A DNA stretch of 64,000 nucleotides from positions 186,001 to 250,000 of the forward strand of contig NBIV01000065.1 of assembly GCA_003194525.1 (NCBI GenBank). The letters are read 5' to 3'. The position numbers were made by a program, and so were the translations under genes. Below, in pieces: positions 1 through 13,480 of the stretch. Every line of letters begins with the position of its first letter. Positions within the stretch are counted from its first letter, which is position 1. This DNA comes from Gracilariopsis chorda (Eukaryota > Rhodophyta > Florideophyceae > Gracilariales > Gracilariaceae). The notes below the pieces were generated by a model. It made no database searches, was not told the origin of the DNA, and saw nothing but the letters and a program-made list of their open reading frames with translations.

Positions 1-690
1 TCGAAATCATATGTTTTTTATAAGCCACGTAGTGGTTATGTGTTTTGCTATGTTCCTCCCAGGAATGGACACATTTGGTGTGTTTACAATAGAAGCATTT
101 TAAATCTGCTTTGTCTATTGGCGTTTCTCGTATCTAGCTTCCATTGCGTTAAGTCCTATATCCTCTTCAGAATCAATAAAGTCGTACATATTGGTGCTTC
201 TTTATTTCGTTTATATTTATGTCGACGGTATTGCCTTCTTTTGCTTCTATATCGAGGACTGAGCCTCTTGCCGCAAGGGGTTTTTTGTGCTGTATTGGTC
301 GATTTTGGGACAATTTGTGTTTATGGGCTACGCTCAGAGCTTGGAGTGACAGGATGGAAATTATTGACTTTTTAGAGCTGGTTCTACATCAAGGGACTGG
401 CAATAGATTTGATACGTTGATTGATTTAGTTGATGATTTATTCTGTTATTTAACAATGTGCCAGTCCAGATTGCGTGCCCTTTTCTTGTAGAACTGTACA
501 TACGAAGAACGCGTAGTGTCAGGGTGCAAATGCCGTCATCGTTTGCTGCAAAGACGGTGAAGTGTGTGCAATAGGGTTTTTGCTGCTTGTGATTCCCTGC
601 TCCCGAGAAAATTGGTCGATGAGGGCTGACAACTTTCCTTGTTTTTCTTTCTTGTTTGTTCTTCCTCTCTTCTATTCTTGCTTCTTTATT
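1..690 (+). repeat. 5' LTR of copia A2 (start probably outside window)
   Basis: The stretch aligns patchily with the reverse complement of the A1 LTR (14296-15005). Shared landmarks are an 'attattga...agagctggttct' block near 360-385, 'gttgattgatttagttga' near 417-435 and the pyrimidine-rich 3' end near 640-690. The outer end is not clear and may lie before base 1. Confidence 0.5.
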
Positions 691-2937
691 CCTAACCTCT
701 GTGCGTCGCTTCAGTTTGTGCCCAGAACGTCTTTTCTTGCAGACTTCGTGGTCTACTACTATCTCTTTTGGATTCTACGACAACTTTGTTATATTTTGCG
801 GAGGTATACAGTGAGCTACGAGCGAGCGAATCTTGTGGAAGCTGATTGGCAGCGGTAAAAGTAGGCAAAGCGTTCATGGACTCGTCCCTGATAAAACGAC
901 CTGTGCCTGTTCCGATCCCTGCTTCTTTGCTTCAGTGCAAAAGGAAGTCCTCGCTGTTTTTGGGCAAGCGACTTGAAGGGGTTAAATGGTCAAAGCTTAT
1001 CGCGTTTGCTACTAGCCTCCTTTGGACATCTCGTACGGACTGTTAAGCCCCTCGCTCTGAAGTGCATAGTGTACTACAGGTTGCAAAAACCGCATATCAC
1101 CTGGAAAAAGTTACCAGGGACCAAAGGTTTCGGACTTCTGGGGTGGCAGGGATGGTATCCGTTGCCAGTGCGCCCGTTTCAAGAAGTTTTATTTGTTTCC
1201 AGGCTGGTATCACTGCAGCCTGTGAGTATACTTCGGGCATTGAGTACCGGAACTCCGCCTTTGATCGCGTACGATACGCGTCTCGATGAGTGTTATAGAC
1301 TTGGCTACACGGTCTGAGCTGGCGTCATGGCTGCTGAGTGTTTTATACTATTCTCCGATCCATTTCTTTGATTAATAGTGTAACTGAACCCTTGAAACCT
1401 TTCCGTTGTGTTCAATAAATTGTAAGGATATGGCAATATGTTTTATCTATGTATTTACTTTTGTTGTATTTCTTTGGTCCTAGTCCCGTACAAACCATGT
1501 CGGACTCCGAGATTGAAACAGAATCCACCATTGGAGTGAAAATTCCTCGTTTCCATGGTACGCGTGACGACAGTTGTATGCTGTGGCGTCACTGTCTTCG
1601 TGCCCTGCGCCATGTTTATGGTAGGTAGAATGTTGCGAATGTCTCTGTGGTTCAATCTACTACAGGTAGTTCCACTCAAGACACAACTACAGCAGGTACT
1701 GGCCCTGAAGTAGTAACTGCTAGTATCATTGTGAAACGATAAAAGGCTTGTAGTACCATCATCTATGCTCTTGGCGATGCCCCACTACGCGTAATCATGG
1801 GTGTTGATGATGGTCCTGCACGTATGTTGCAACTCTTGGATGGACGTTATGCCTTCAATAGGACTGCATCTAGAATTGCAGTGCAGACCCGATTGTTCCG
1901 AATGTCGTACAGCGTTGAGAACATGTCCAGCTATGTGGATCAGTACACAGAATTGTTCGCCCACTTAGATCGTATGGGCAAGGATGCTGCTATACCGGAG
2001 TCTCACAAGGCACCTATGCTAATTATTTCAATTGTTCCGAGCAGTTAATTGGAGTCCACAGCTGCTGCCCAACGTACCAAGGACAGATCGGAACTCAGCT
2101 GGGACTATGTGGCAATCACTTTCATCGATGAGAACAATGCTCGTCTGGTCAGTTCTTCTAGTTCTGAACGTACGCAAAGAGAGAGGAAGAACAGAAAGCA
2201 AAGGCTCTGGTGGTTCGCGTGTATCCCAAAACTCTAAACATACGCACATCAGGAAGGGCAATGACTCTGATGATGGGCCAAGTACAGCTGTTAGAGTATA
2301 TGTGGTGTCCAGTAACAGGACTTATCACTGGGATTTCTGTTATCGTAATGGTCACACAAATGACAGATGCCATGTGAATTCCGATAAACCGGATAGTCAC
2401 TTACCCAGACGCATCCTGGACAAGCTTAACATCAAGTCAGAGAGCAAATCTGGGGCGTCCAAGTATGTCAATGGAGCAGCTAGTAGTTCATCAAAGATTG
2501 AAGTATGTGGAATGGCACTGTAAAAGTCTTTCATCGTACCTCCCGACAGTCGCGATATGGACACCTATACGGATAGTGGTGCTATACCACACTTCTTCCA
2601 CTCGGTGTCTGCATTTATACCTGAGTCCCTGCACCACGTATAAACTCGAACTATCATGCTTGCAGACAACACTGAAGTGTGTGCACCGCAGCCAGGTGAC
2701 TTATTATTGTCACTTCAGTACACAAACCTACGATGGACTGAAGTCCTGCTCGCTCTAGAACTGGTATACAATTTGGTGTCCATAGGATGCATGGCAGACA
2801 AGGGCATTGAATCCTTTTTTCACTCAAGTGAAGTTCGTTTCACCTTGGACAACGTTTTTGTCGTCAGCAGTCGCAATCGCAATCGACGTTCAGTGTTGTA
2901 CACCTTGCCGGATTTGATACTGCAAGGTACCAACACA
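1..2937 (+). mobile_element. Ty1/copia element A2, 5' half (old, broken)
   Basis: This is the 5' part of a copia element: LTR (about 1-690), an untranslated leader of about 800 bp, then gag and the protease region. The leader aligns by eye with the reverse complement of the 13480-14295 leader of A1, for example around 1180-1310 against 13660-13790. The predicted gag start is near 1498 (peptide beginning MSDSEIETES, against MSDSEFQTES in A1). Protease-region residues (DTYTDSGA) follow near 2560. At about 2937 the sequence switches to a B-type element, so integrase, RT and RNase H of A2 are absent. The copy is broken in many places and looks old. Confidence 0.75.
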
Positions 2938-4340
2938 ACCTGACAATCCAGACAATCACCTGCTTAAAGCTATCTTGGAAAAACTCAAAACTATTTCTAG
3001 TGCCAAACCCAGGCACTTCAGAAGGTCAGTACGAAAGAAATCTAAGATTGATATCGATGCAATGTGTGCTCAAAAGTCTGCAGTGGTGCCCCCGGCGTCT
3101 AATTTCATAGAAACCTACGCACACAGTGGTGCTACATTCCACTTCTTCAGTTGTGCTTCCGCCCTCGTCCCAAGCACATTGGTTGACATACAGCAAAGGA
3201 CGATTAAGGTTGCTGACAACACTACAGTCTCCGAGATGTAATGCTCCCTTTTTCGTAGGCAAAACTAAGGATGTCGGGGTACTTCTAGTCCCGGATCTTG
3301 GATACAACTTGGTGTCTGTAGGTGCTATGGCCGATAAAAGCATTCAGTCCGTTTCCTCTGCGAATGAGGTTCGCGTGTTACACTAAGATGGCTTAGAGAT
3401 TGGATGTGGTCATCGTGACATTTCCTCTCGTTTGTGCACTCTGCCAAGTTCAATCTAGCATAAGGACTTCGTTACGAATAGTATTATTGCAATTCTTCTT
3501 GGTGTTGGGCAAAAGCTCCCATGGATTGGAAGAGGGCATGTGCTTCATCAGAATGTTGGAGGAGCGCATATGTATGTTCAGAATTTGCACGCAGAGAATA
3601 CCAAAGAGTACATTGCTTTCCAAGACCAACATCGAATTGCCCGCAGGGAAGGTTATTATCACCTCCCTACATCCCAGAAAATAAGGCCAATGCCGAGCGC
3701 ATCAATCGCACAATAGAAGAAGCTGCTCGAGCTTTGCCAATTCAAGCGCACTGGCCAGAATACCACTGCCGTATGCCTTGAAATCCGATATTTATATAAT
3801 CGATAGATCTCCCCACTCTACATCAGGCCTGAATATATACCTCTTTGTGGGTGGTGGTAAGCCGTCATTGAAGTATTCTAAAGTTTCTGGATGCGCAGCA
3901 TATATATTGAAAATAAACCTGGCCCCAAGTTCTATTCTCATGCACTTGAGGGAGTGTACTTCCAGAATCTCGAGCATGGTGTTTCCCAGATTCTGATCAC
4001 TGATGGCTATGAGATTCCTCGAATTTGGGGGTCTGGGCTTGTCACTGGTCATGAATACACATTCAATAGTGCACCATATCTTAAAAACTATATGGGCGAC
4101 GAAAGTGCATCACACATTGACTATGGTTGGTCTTGATACCATAACTGTGGCTGGAATTCCGACGAGCTTTCAATTCATATTCTCTGCCAAGATAGGGGTG
4201 CTACAAGCGTTCATACACCAGACGAACCACTCCGCCCCGAGGGAGTTGCAAGGGAAGACAATGATACAGACATAAACCCCAAGCCATTCACCCATGGAGC
4301 TGAAGCAGTAAAGATGAAAAAATAAGGACTTACCCAGGAC
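2938..4340 (+). mobile_element. Ty1/copia element B0, internal fragment (old, broken)
   Basis: The fragment starts abruptly in the gag C-terminus (NPDNHLLKAI near 2945, matching a B1 peptide near 5955), runs through a protease region (TYAHSGATFHFF near 3113-3148) and into integrase-like sequence (HSTSGLNIYLFVGGGKPSLKY, about 3815-3875). It ends in the hinge before RT. No LTR is visible at either end. It joins A2 without a gap, which looks like a recombination or deletion junction rather than a clean insertion. Many breaks; old. Confidence 0.65.
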
Positions 4341-4859
4341 CATGACGAGAAACATTGATGTTTGCACATGCTCGAGTGTCGGTTAGCCCTAGGAAATCAT
4401 GGTAGACTACTTGGAAACAAAGTTGCATATAACGATGGGCACTTTTCAGCACGTCTTTTGCCAAAACGCAAAGGCGTGTGTGCTCGAACCCAACATAAAA
4501 TGGGCTTATGATTGGCTAATTCATTTGCCCTTATTCATTACGTGGTTTACAAGTGGTACACATTGTATGGGTCGTGGGCACAGCATGAACCACCTGGCAG
4601 AAAGTGAGCGGACAACGTACATGGGATTCTGTGTGGTTACATCTGGTTTCCGAGTACATGAAGTTGTTGCAGACGTGTGATTGTGTGTGCTAGCTGGTGT
4701 ACGGTATGCAAAGGACTTAAGCTATTCATATGGACACACTGTTATTAGAACTTGTGCATTTTCATGGTCATGATGACACAAATAAGTAGTTATACACTGC
4801 TTTGATATGCTGGCACATTGTTGTCATGGTTTTTTCACTTATAGTGCTTCGTTGGCATG
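4341..4859. other. Unassigned stretch between copia fragments
   Basis: AT-rich DNA with no supported gene. A 93-residue open frame at 4399-4680 has no recognisable motif and is probably chance. The region may be the decayed end of B0 or of its LTR; I could not align it with any other part of the window. Confidence 0.4.
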
Positions 4860-5105
4860 TGTTGGAATAATGTTATGCATGGTTGTATTGAACTGTCACC
4901 ATTTTGTGCAACCCTTAATGCTTTATGTTTGAATCTGATTGGGAGTATTGGGTGTCCGAAGTTAGTGCTTAGGGTTTGCCATGTAGTTGTAGTGCACTCC
5001 AGTCGTGCTATATAAGTTGCAGATGTTGCAGCTCCAAGGAAACCACCCCAAGACTGGCAACTTTAACTCTTGTCTTTACTTCTTCCTTTCTTTTTCATTT
5101 CTGTC
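4860..5105 (+). repeat. Putative 5' LTR of copia B1
   Basis: The stretch begins TGTTGGAATAATG, a start typical of copia LTRs. It contains a TATA-like GCTATATAAG near 5008 and ends in a pyrimidine-rich tract just before the gag-like frame near 5130. No second B LTR is available for comparison, so both ends are estimates. A normal primer-binding site is not evident after it. Confidence 0.35.
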
Positions 5106-8100
5106 GAAGCCCAACTTCATCTATCATCATCACATGGTAAGCATGGTGGAGACTATACGCTATGGCAGCTTCATCTTCGTGGAGTGTGTCACACTAATGG
5201 TGTCTGGAATGTAGTGGCATTAACTCTGAATGAGACATCGAGTGCTACATTGACTCAAGACTCAACCTCCAGTGCTGCTCCGAGTACTTACAAACTCATG
5301 GCAAAACGCAAATCGTCATGTGCAATCATCATCTGTGTCTTTGGAGAGGACCCCCGACGCGTATTCATGGATGTGGATGATGATCCGGCCCATATGCTTA
5401 GACTATTAGATGCACGTTATTCCTGTAATCAAACGGTATCTCGTATCGCTGTACAGATCCGAATTTTCACATAATGGCAAAAGTATGTCGGAAGATGTCG
5501 ATTAGTCTGCCACGTTATTCTTGCAGTTGGGCCGAGTGGGGAAGGACGGTGCCATTCTGGAGTCACATAAGGCTCCAATGCTGTTGGTCTCTATTCACCC
5601 CAACTGCTCACTGGAGCCAATTGCTTCGGCACGTAGGAAAAAAGAAATCTCGGAACTAACCTGGGACTATGTCGCAACTACTTTGATTTAACGAGTATCC
5701 CGCTCGTCAACTTGATTCTGCCAGTTCAAGTCGTGGCCATGTGGTCGTAACCGCAAAAAACCGAGTTAAGGCCATCGGCTGTCATTTTGGACGCAACAGA
5801 ATGTCAAATGGGGTCAAAAGTGATGGTAGCACATCACATTGCAACTCCAAGGTGGAGTCCAATGGGCGTTTTTATGCTGTTTCCAGCAAAAAAGGTTATC
5901 ATTGCATCTTCTGTGACCACCACTGTCATACGCAAGTCCGATGCCATATGAACCCCGATAATCTGAACATCCACTTACTGAAAGCCATCTCGGACCAACT
6001 CTAAGCCAGTTCTGGTGACTGGTCCAAACCCTTTCGAAAAGTTCCAAAAAGAAGATCCAAGATTGACATCGCCAGAATGGGTGTCAAGAAGTCTACGGTG
6101 CTCCCATCTGCGTCTAATAGATTAAACACCTATGCGAAAAACGGATTCACGTCCCATTTCTTTTGTTCTCCATCCGCCTTTGTACCCAACACATTGTTTG
6201 ATGTATCTCCGAGGTCTATTGAGCTTGCTGACAACACACGGTCACAGCCACTAAACAAGAAGGTGTTTTACTGCCCTTCGCCAAGGCTAACCTGCGGGTG
6301 AAAGATATATGGCTCTTCGTACCAGATATTAGATACGACTTGGTGTCTGTTGGTCCGATGGCCGATAAAGGCATTCAATCGATGTTCTTTTGCAACTGAT
6401 GTTCGCCTCACACACGAAGAAAGGTTTGAAACTTGATGTTGTCAGCAAAACATGCGCTCTGGGTTCCACACGTTGCCTCTTCTAATCGTCCATACCGCTC
6501 ACAGAACGCTCTTATTGGCAAAAGACGTAGACATCACAAAGCTGTGGCACCGCTGACTTGCATATATGAACCCATAAGACCTTCAGAAGGTACAATAGCA
6601 AGTTGATCGAGTGCCAAAGCTAAAGCAGATGGTGGAGAGATGTGGGACGTGTCGATTGGGCAAGGCACATAAACAAATGGTTTTGGGAAAGTTTAGGCAA
6701 GCAAAAGAGATTGGACACATTTTGCACTCGGACATTCTTGGTCATTTGCTCCCATCGTTTCGTGATCATTTTCACTATGTGTCTTCGTTCATCGATGACC
6801 ACTCTCAGCATTCTCTGATGGGCTTCATGTTGCATAGATATGAGATTGGTGATGTATTTGTGGGGATTAGGCAGAAGCGTCAGGAGCTTGGAGGAGAGCT
6901 TTTGCTTGTTCAGAGTTTGCATTCGAACAATGCAAAAGATTACATTGCACTCCAAAAAAACCCTGCCAATGGTCTAAAAAGAACTTCTTTCTGACCTCTT
7001 TATACCCCGGAAGATAACGCTATTGCCGAGCACATCAATCAATCTATGAAAGAAGCGACTCGAGCTTTGCTGATTCAGACCAATTTGCCAGAATTGTTAC
7101 GGGCTTATGCACTAAAATATGTTATATATGTTCGTAATAGAGCTCCCCACTCTACCACCGGCTTGACTTCATTCCTGTTAGTGACTGCTAAGAAGCCGTC
7201 TTTGAAGTACGGTAGAGTGTTTGGATGCGCAGCATATGTCTTGAAAATAAACCCCGACCGTAAATTTGAGTCTCGTTCACTTGAGAGAGTGTACTTGCAG
7301 ACTCACGAGCATGGTTTTTACGAGGTTCTGATCACTGATGACTTTGAGATTCTTCGAATTGTGAGGTCCCGGTGTGTTACTTTTGATGAGTCCACATTTC
7401 CTGGGATCACCATTTCTTAAAAATTACAGCGATGACGTGCATCAGACGTTGACTTTAGTAGCGCTGGGTACGACAGCTGTAGTGAATTCTCAGGTGAGTT
7501 CTCACTTGATGGTGTCGAAGAGCTTAGGTCGTCCCCAAAACCGGTACCACAGATGCCGAAGACCATCCCGCAGAAACCGTGAGTGATGTTGACATTCCAG
7601 TTTCAGACCGTGCTGTTAGTGACGCAGGTGATGGCAAGGACAGTGATAATGATTCTAGTGATCTTGGTGAGTCGAAAGTTAAGCCTAGACTATGATCCAG
7701 GTATCCTCGTCGCAATCGGGGTGCAACAAAACTTTGGTTCCATATGGTTGGTGCTTCTACTTCTCCAGTCAAAGTGACCAAAAATGACGACCATCACTTA
7801 AGGAGGCATTGTCTTCAACACCCTCAGAAAAAGCGCAACGGGAGAGCGCCATTGATGAAGAGCTCGCATCACTAAGTATCAAAGGTACTTGGGTTGCAGA
7901 TGACTCACTGCAGTCACAGCCATTATCTACAAATACCATTCTTAATGTGAAACGTGATGCAAATGCTGCATTTGAGCGATTCCGAGCTCATTTCGTAGCA
8001 GGAGGAAAACACCAGACATATGGTCAGGATTACACGGACAACTATGCACCAGTTATGTCATTCAACGTGGTTTGCATGTTCCTGTACATTATGCTCTACA

Positions 8101-8591
8101 TGCAAATGTACATTTCAAAGGTTGATCTTAGAACTGAGTTCCGGAATTGTGGCAAGAAGGAACAAGTTTCGATAGTATCTCCCCTCATATCCCTGGATTG
8201 AAATCAAGACGCTAAAAACTGCTGAAGACCCTATATGGACTTAAGCAGGCTCACATTGCGTGGCAGACCAAGTTCAGCATTGACATTAAAGGCTTAGGCT
8301 TTGAAGAACTGCCTAGTGCGCAATGTGTGTTCCGACGCATGTTGACCGATAACATCTATGCGTAAATCCTGGTCTACGTGAACGACCTGCTCATCTGTAC
8401 GCCAAGTGCTGAAGAACGGTCCCGAGTTTTGGAGGGGTTCAAGATATTCTGTGACCTGAGGGTTAGGGATCGTGTCAGACTCTACTTCGGTGTTGAGTTT
8501 TTCTGGAATATGGACTCCAATGGGCAGCTGCTGGGTGTAAAACTCGCAAAAACCAAAACGCTACGTGCGCGTGTCATGAAAACAAAAAGAA
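4860..8591 (+). mobile_element. Ty1/copia element B1 (old, broken, 3' truncated)
   Basis: Domains appear in copia order on the plus strand: gag (GDYTLWQLHLRGVCHTNGVW near 5150-5210, MDVDDDPAHMLRLLDARY near 5368-5421), protease region (about 6080-6230), GAG-pre-integrase and integrase (6611-7420, with LHSDILGHLLPSF), an acidic hinge (about 7580-7700), and RT (about 7810-8560, with LVYVNDLLICTPS near 8370). It stops within RT, where A1 begins. The gag resembles that of family A, so A and B are sister subfamilies. More than ten breaks by eye; old. Confidence 0.75.
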
Positions 8592-8596
8592 AGAAA

Positions 8597-9286
8597 GGGG
8601 AGGGAGAAGAAACGAAAAACTAAAACAAGGAAGGTTGTCAGCCTCAGTCGACCAGTTTACTCGAGAGCAGTCAAAGGCAACCTACATATACCCTACCAAA
8701 CACACTTCACCGTCGCCGCAGCAAGCGACACTGGCGGTTGCACCATTACATTACAGGTTCTTTGTGTGTGCAGGTGTACACGAAAAGCGCTCTCAATCTT
8801 GAGTGTCACAATTTCAAATAACTAAATCAATCGATGCAGCAAATACATTTCCAGTCCCTTGATCTGGAACAAGCTCTGAAAACCCTACATATTCCGTCCT
8901 AACACTCAAACCCCTCAGTGCAGCCCAAAAACGCACATTGTCCCAGATTGCCCAATACAGCTCCCATTCGCATCGTTGGCATTGCACTACAAGAGTCTAC
9001 TGCGCGCACACTTGGACCAAACATATTGTTCCACTTGTGCATATCCGCAATCCGGTACCATGCACTCCATAAAACTTGTACGGTATACAATGCATATAGC
9101 TTTTTGCATTATCCAATCATATTGCCGTCTCAAGTTGGGTCTGAGCAGAAGCGCATATGCACTTTTAGAGCAAGGGGGACCAAAAGTGCCCATCTTTCCT
9201 TGAAGGTCTGGTTTTGAACCATGTTTAGGCCTTCTGGAGGGGGGGGATGGCCAGTTGGCCAGTCACTCGATCCTTTCCAGACTTCA
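8597..9286 (-). repeat. 3' LTR of copia A1
   Basis: It aligns along its length with 14296-15005 in the same orientation, for example 8630-8790 with 14320-14480 (shared 'acaggttctttgtgtgtgcaggt') and 9215-9286 with 14935-15005. On the minus strand it begins TGAAGTCTGG. The adjacent internal sequence (9287-9330) is purine-rich on the minus strand, as expected of a polypurine tract. Confidence 0.75.
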
Positions 9287-12200
9287 ACACTCCGTCTCGC
9301 GTTTCTTTCCAAGACCCTCCGTTTTGGAATTGCATTAGAACTCACACGTTCTAATGGCTTGGTGAGTATATCGGCATCGTTCAGCTCACTTAGGACATAA
9401 TGAAACCTAATCACATTGTCTCTTTTGAGATTTCGGATAGAGTGAACCTTTATATTATTTTCTTACGACGACTAGGACACGTTTCTCCGCCAGCCCACTC
9501 CACTGCGCACTGGTTGTCAGATTGTAGAGGAACCAGAGCTTTCCCGTCGAAACCGCATTCCCGTAGCATACGAGCAACCTATACCCTTTCCTGTGCAACC
9601 AACTTCAGAGCATATTGCTCCGCCTGGCCAGTTCATAGCACAACTGACGCTTGTTATCTACCACCATACTATCAAGTTGCTTACCCAGGTTTAACGATAT
9701 ACCCAGACATCGACTTCCGAGTAGTAGTTTCTCCAGCGTAGTCAGAGTCCACAAAACCAGGCAGATGTAGCGATTCAGTGCTGTAGCATAGCCCATGCTG
9801 TTGGGTTCCACACAGGTACCTGAGCATACGCTTCACACCAAGCAGTAGGAGCACTCTGAAGACGAGCCAAAATGAGAACCGCAGCTTGTATATCCACCGT
9901 AGTCTGTAGTTCCAAGTACAGCAGAGACCCGATCATCTGCTGGTACAGCTGCACATCCATTGATGATTTGTCCTCTTCCGTTGCTAGAGATGTAATTAGG
10001 CACTACACCATAGGGATAGGTACTTGGCTGAGCATTCCGAAAACCAAGTCGTCTAAACATACTTTCAATATACACCGATTTTCCCAGCTTGACACCAAGA
10101 AGTTGTCTGGCTGTACCTATCTTCCATGACAACTCCACGCCAAGGTACAGACTGATTCGGTTTTCAATGCAAAGCTCATAGAAATTTCCTAAAAACCCAA
10201 CCCCTTCATGTCTGCTTTGAAATTGGTGTGCCATGCTAGATGAGCCTGTTTCAAACCGTTCATAGCCTTGAGTAACTTATAGCACTTTGCTGTCCAACTA
10301 GGAACATCACGCAGCGACATCACCAACACTTCTTCTTTAAGCTCACCGTCGAGTAATGTAGTTTTAACATCTACTTGAGCCACATACATCTGAAGACAAA
10401 TTGCCACGTACAGGAACATGTGGAGCAAACTGAATGGCACCATTGGCGCATTTGTCTCCATTTAGTTCTGCCCGTATGTTTGGTGGTTGCCAGAAATCAC
10501 AATTCTAGCCTTCAATCTATCAACCGATCCTTTGGAATCGCACTTAACGTTCAAGATGATATGATTAGGAAGAGGCTGAGATGCAGGTGACTGATCCTCC
10601 TCCTAAGTATTCTTCTCCTTTAAAGATGTCTGTTATTCATCAATGGTATTTTTCCAAAGGCTCTGCTCAAGTGGTATGGCAGACATTGCTTTACCCAGAG
10701 TAGGTTCATCACTGGTAGTATTATCCATTTTTGATGTTGCACTACCGGCCATGTACCACCACTTAGATGGTGCACGTCATGCACGGCGAGGATAGGGTGG
10801 TTCTGCTTCAGATTCCGGTAAGACATCAGTGTCCACAGTAGGTTGAATAATACTTGGGACATGCTCACCACCATTTTACGGGTCCGAATCTTCATGAAAA
10901 GTGTGCTCGCTATCATCTGGGTGCTTGGTACTGCTTTCAGTACTCTGTGCCCTTGGGATAAGAGTGGATTCAGTAGGTTCTGTATCACTCTCCATGTCGC
11001 ATGGATTGGCTACAGAAACCATACTAGCACTCTCAGTATCACTATAGAAGTGTTCGGTTCATTCCTAAGTATCATCTGATGGACCTTCAACACTCATGAC
11101 ATGTTCAAGAAATGGTGCACCAGGGTAGTTGGACTCGTCAAATGCATGCTGAGACTATAAAATGCATGTATTTCCATCACTATTATTGACTTGAACACCA
11201 TACACACCATGCGCAAGACTCGGCAAGTGCACTCCCTCAAATGCACGAGATTCGACCTTGGTATCCAGTTGCATCTTGGGCACGAATGCAGCACACCCAA
11301 ACACTTCGAGATGCTTCAGTGATGGTTTTGAAACAGACATCAAGAGGAAAGGGCTGCTTCCAGTTGCAGGTGACAAATATTGCGAACATGTATGACGTGG
11401 TTTAATGCATATGGCCACAAGCACTCTGGAAAAATTGCCTGTATGAGAAAAGCTCGAGCAGCTTCCTCCATAGTGTGACTGATGCGCTCGGCTATTGCAT
11501 TGTGTTCCGGAGTATACGGAGGAGAGAAAGAACTGCCTTGAAGTTCGTTGGCAGGGTTCATCTGCAACGCAATATAATCTTCAGCATTATCCAAGTGCAC
11601 TTTCGCAATACACACTCCTCCAAGCTGCTAGATCTTGTGCCGAACTGCATCGAATACAACATCAATTTCACTTTTACGCGTTATGAAGCCTAAGAGTGCA
11701 TACCGTGAATTCTCGTCAAGGTAGATAGAGGCATATTGAAACCCCTGTGGGAATGACGGTAGAAGTGGTCCTAGTATGTCAGAGTGTACCACCTCACCAA
11801 CGGCTGATGCTCGGTCATACCTGCCAGGAAAGGGAAGTTTATGCGCCTTACAAACCCTACAAGAGCAGCGTATCTCCTCCATTTCCGACATCATCGGCAC
11901 CCCTTCAGCATGTTTGTACACTGACTGGAGGTTGCGCGCATTGATGTGGCCAAGTCGCAAATGCCATTGATTGCCATATATTAACAATACTCGACTCGGA
12001 TTTCTTCTTGCAATGATCTCCAACAGTTGGAGAGAAGAGAGAGGTTGGGTTGGTACCTTGCAATATCGGATCAGGTAAGTTCTATAACCCTGGATGTCAA
12101 TTTCAATTGCCACTAGGAACCAATATTTCAAGATGACAAGAACTTCACATGAGCAAAACAAGGATTTAATGCCCTTGTCTTCCATGCATCCTACGAACAC

Positions 12201-13480
12201 CAAATTGTATTCCAGTTCTGGAACGAACAGGACATCAGTCAATCGTAGGTTTGCGTACTCGAATGGCAGTACTACGGTACCCCACTGCATTGCACATACT
12301 TCAATTTTTTCTGCAAGCATGACCTTTCGAGCTTTTACGTGGTGCAGGGACTCGGGAATAAACGCCGACATGGAATGCAAGAAGTGTGATGTAGCACCAC
12401 TATCGGCATAGGTGTCCATATCGCGACTGTCGGGAGGCAGGATAGAAGACTTTTCCAGTGCCATGCCATATATTCTATTCTTTCATGAACTACCAGCCGG
12501 CTTATTGGAAGACTTGGAAGCCCCAAAGTTGCTCTTTGACTTGATGTTATGCTTTCCCAGGAGGCTTTTGGGTAAGTGATTATCTGGGCTATCGGGATTC
12601 ACATGGAATCCGTCCTTCTTTTTACCATCACAATCTCAGAATCCACAGTGATACGTCCGCTTACTGGACACCGCATATGCTCTACCAGCTGTACTTGGCC
12701 AATCATCAGAGTCACTGCCGTCCCTGAATTGCGTGTGACCAGAATTTTTGGACCCACGCGAACCACCATAACATTTGCTTCTGTTCTTCTCCGGACTTCG
12801 CGTACGTCCAGATGCAGAGGACCTGACCTGAAAAGCATTGTAATAATCGATCAAATTGGTTACCACCTAGTCCCAGGTGAGTTTCGATATTTCCTTGGTA
12901 CGTACTGCAGCAGACGTGGACGCAAATGAACTGCTCGGAGCAATTGAATCAAATTGCATAGGTGCCTTTTGGGACTTCAGTATAGCATCCTCTTTGCCCA
13001 TGTGGTATACCTGCGCGAACGATGCCGTGTATTGATCCACATAGCTGGATATGTTCTCACTGCTGTACAAAATTTGGAACAGTCGGGACTGAACCGCAAT
13101 CTTGGATACAGTCCTATTGGAGGCGTAGCGTCCATCCAAGAGTTGCCACATACGTGCAGGGTCATCATCAACATCCATGATTAAGCGTATTGGGCATCAG
13201 AAAGAGCACAGATGATGGTACCACAAGCCTTTTCTTGTTTCGCAATGATACAGGGGGTTACTACTTCAGTGCCAGTACCAGCTGTATTTTTGTCTTTAGT
13301 GCAGCTTTCTGTAGTAGATTGAACACCAGAGGAATTTTTGAAATTCCACACACCATTAATAAGGCATGCAGAACGAAGAGAGTGACGCCACAGCATATAA
13401 TCATCACCACTTTTACCATTGAAACGATGAATTTTCATTCCAGAGGTGGATTCTGTTTGAAATTCGGAGTCCGACATTGT
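9287..13480 (-). pseudogene. gag-pol region of copia A1 (fossil)
   Basis: Reading the minus strand from 13480: gag (about 13480-12580; LWRHSLRSACLINGVWNF, MDVDDDPARMWQLLDGRYAS), protease region (DTYADSGATSHF near 12420-12385), GAG-pre-integrase (WHLRLGHINARNLQ near 11950), integrase with VVHSDILGPLLPSFP near 11790, RT (about 10460-9850), and an RNase H end close to the 3' LTR with the copia signature ADILTKPL near 9360. The domain order places it in Ty1/copia. The coding region is interrupted in many places and cannot be functional as it stands. Confidence 0.75.
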
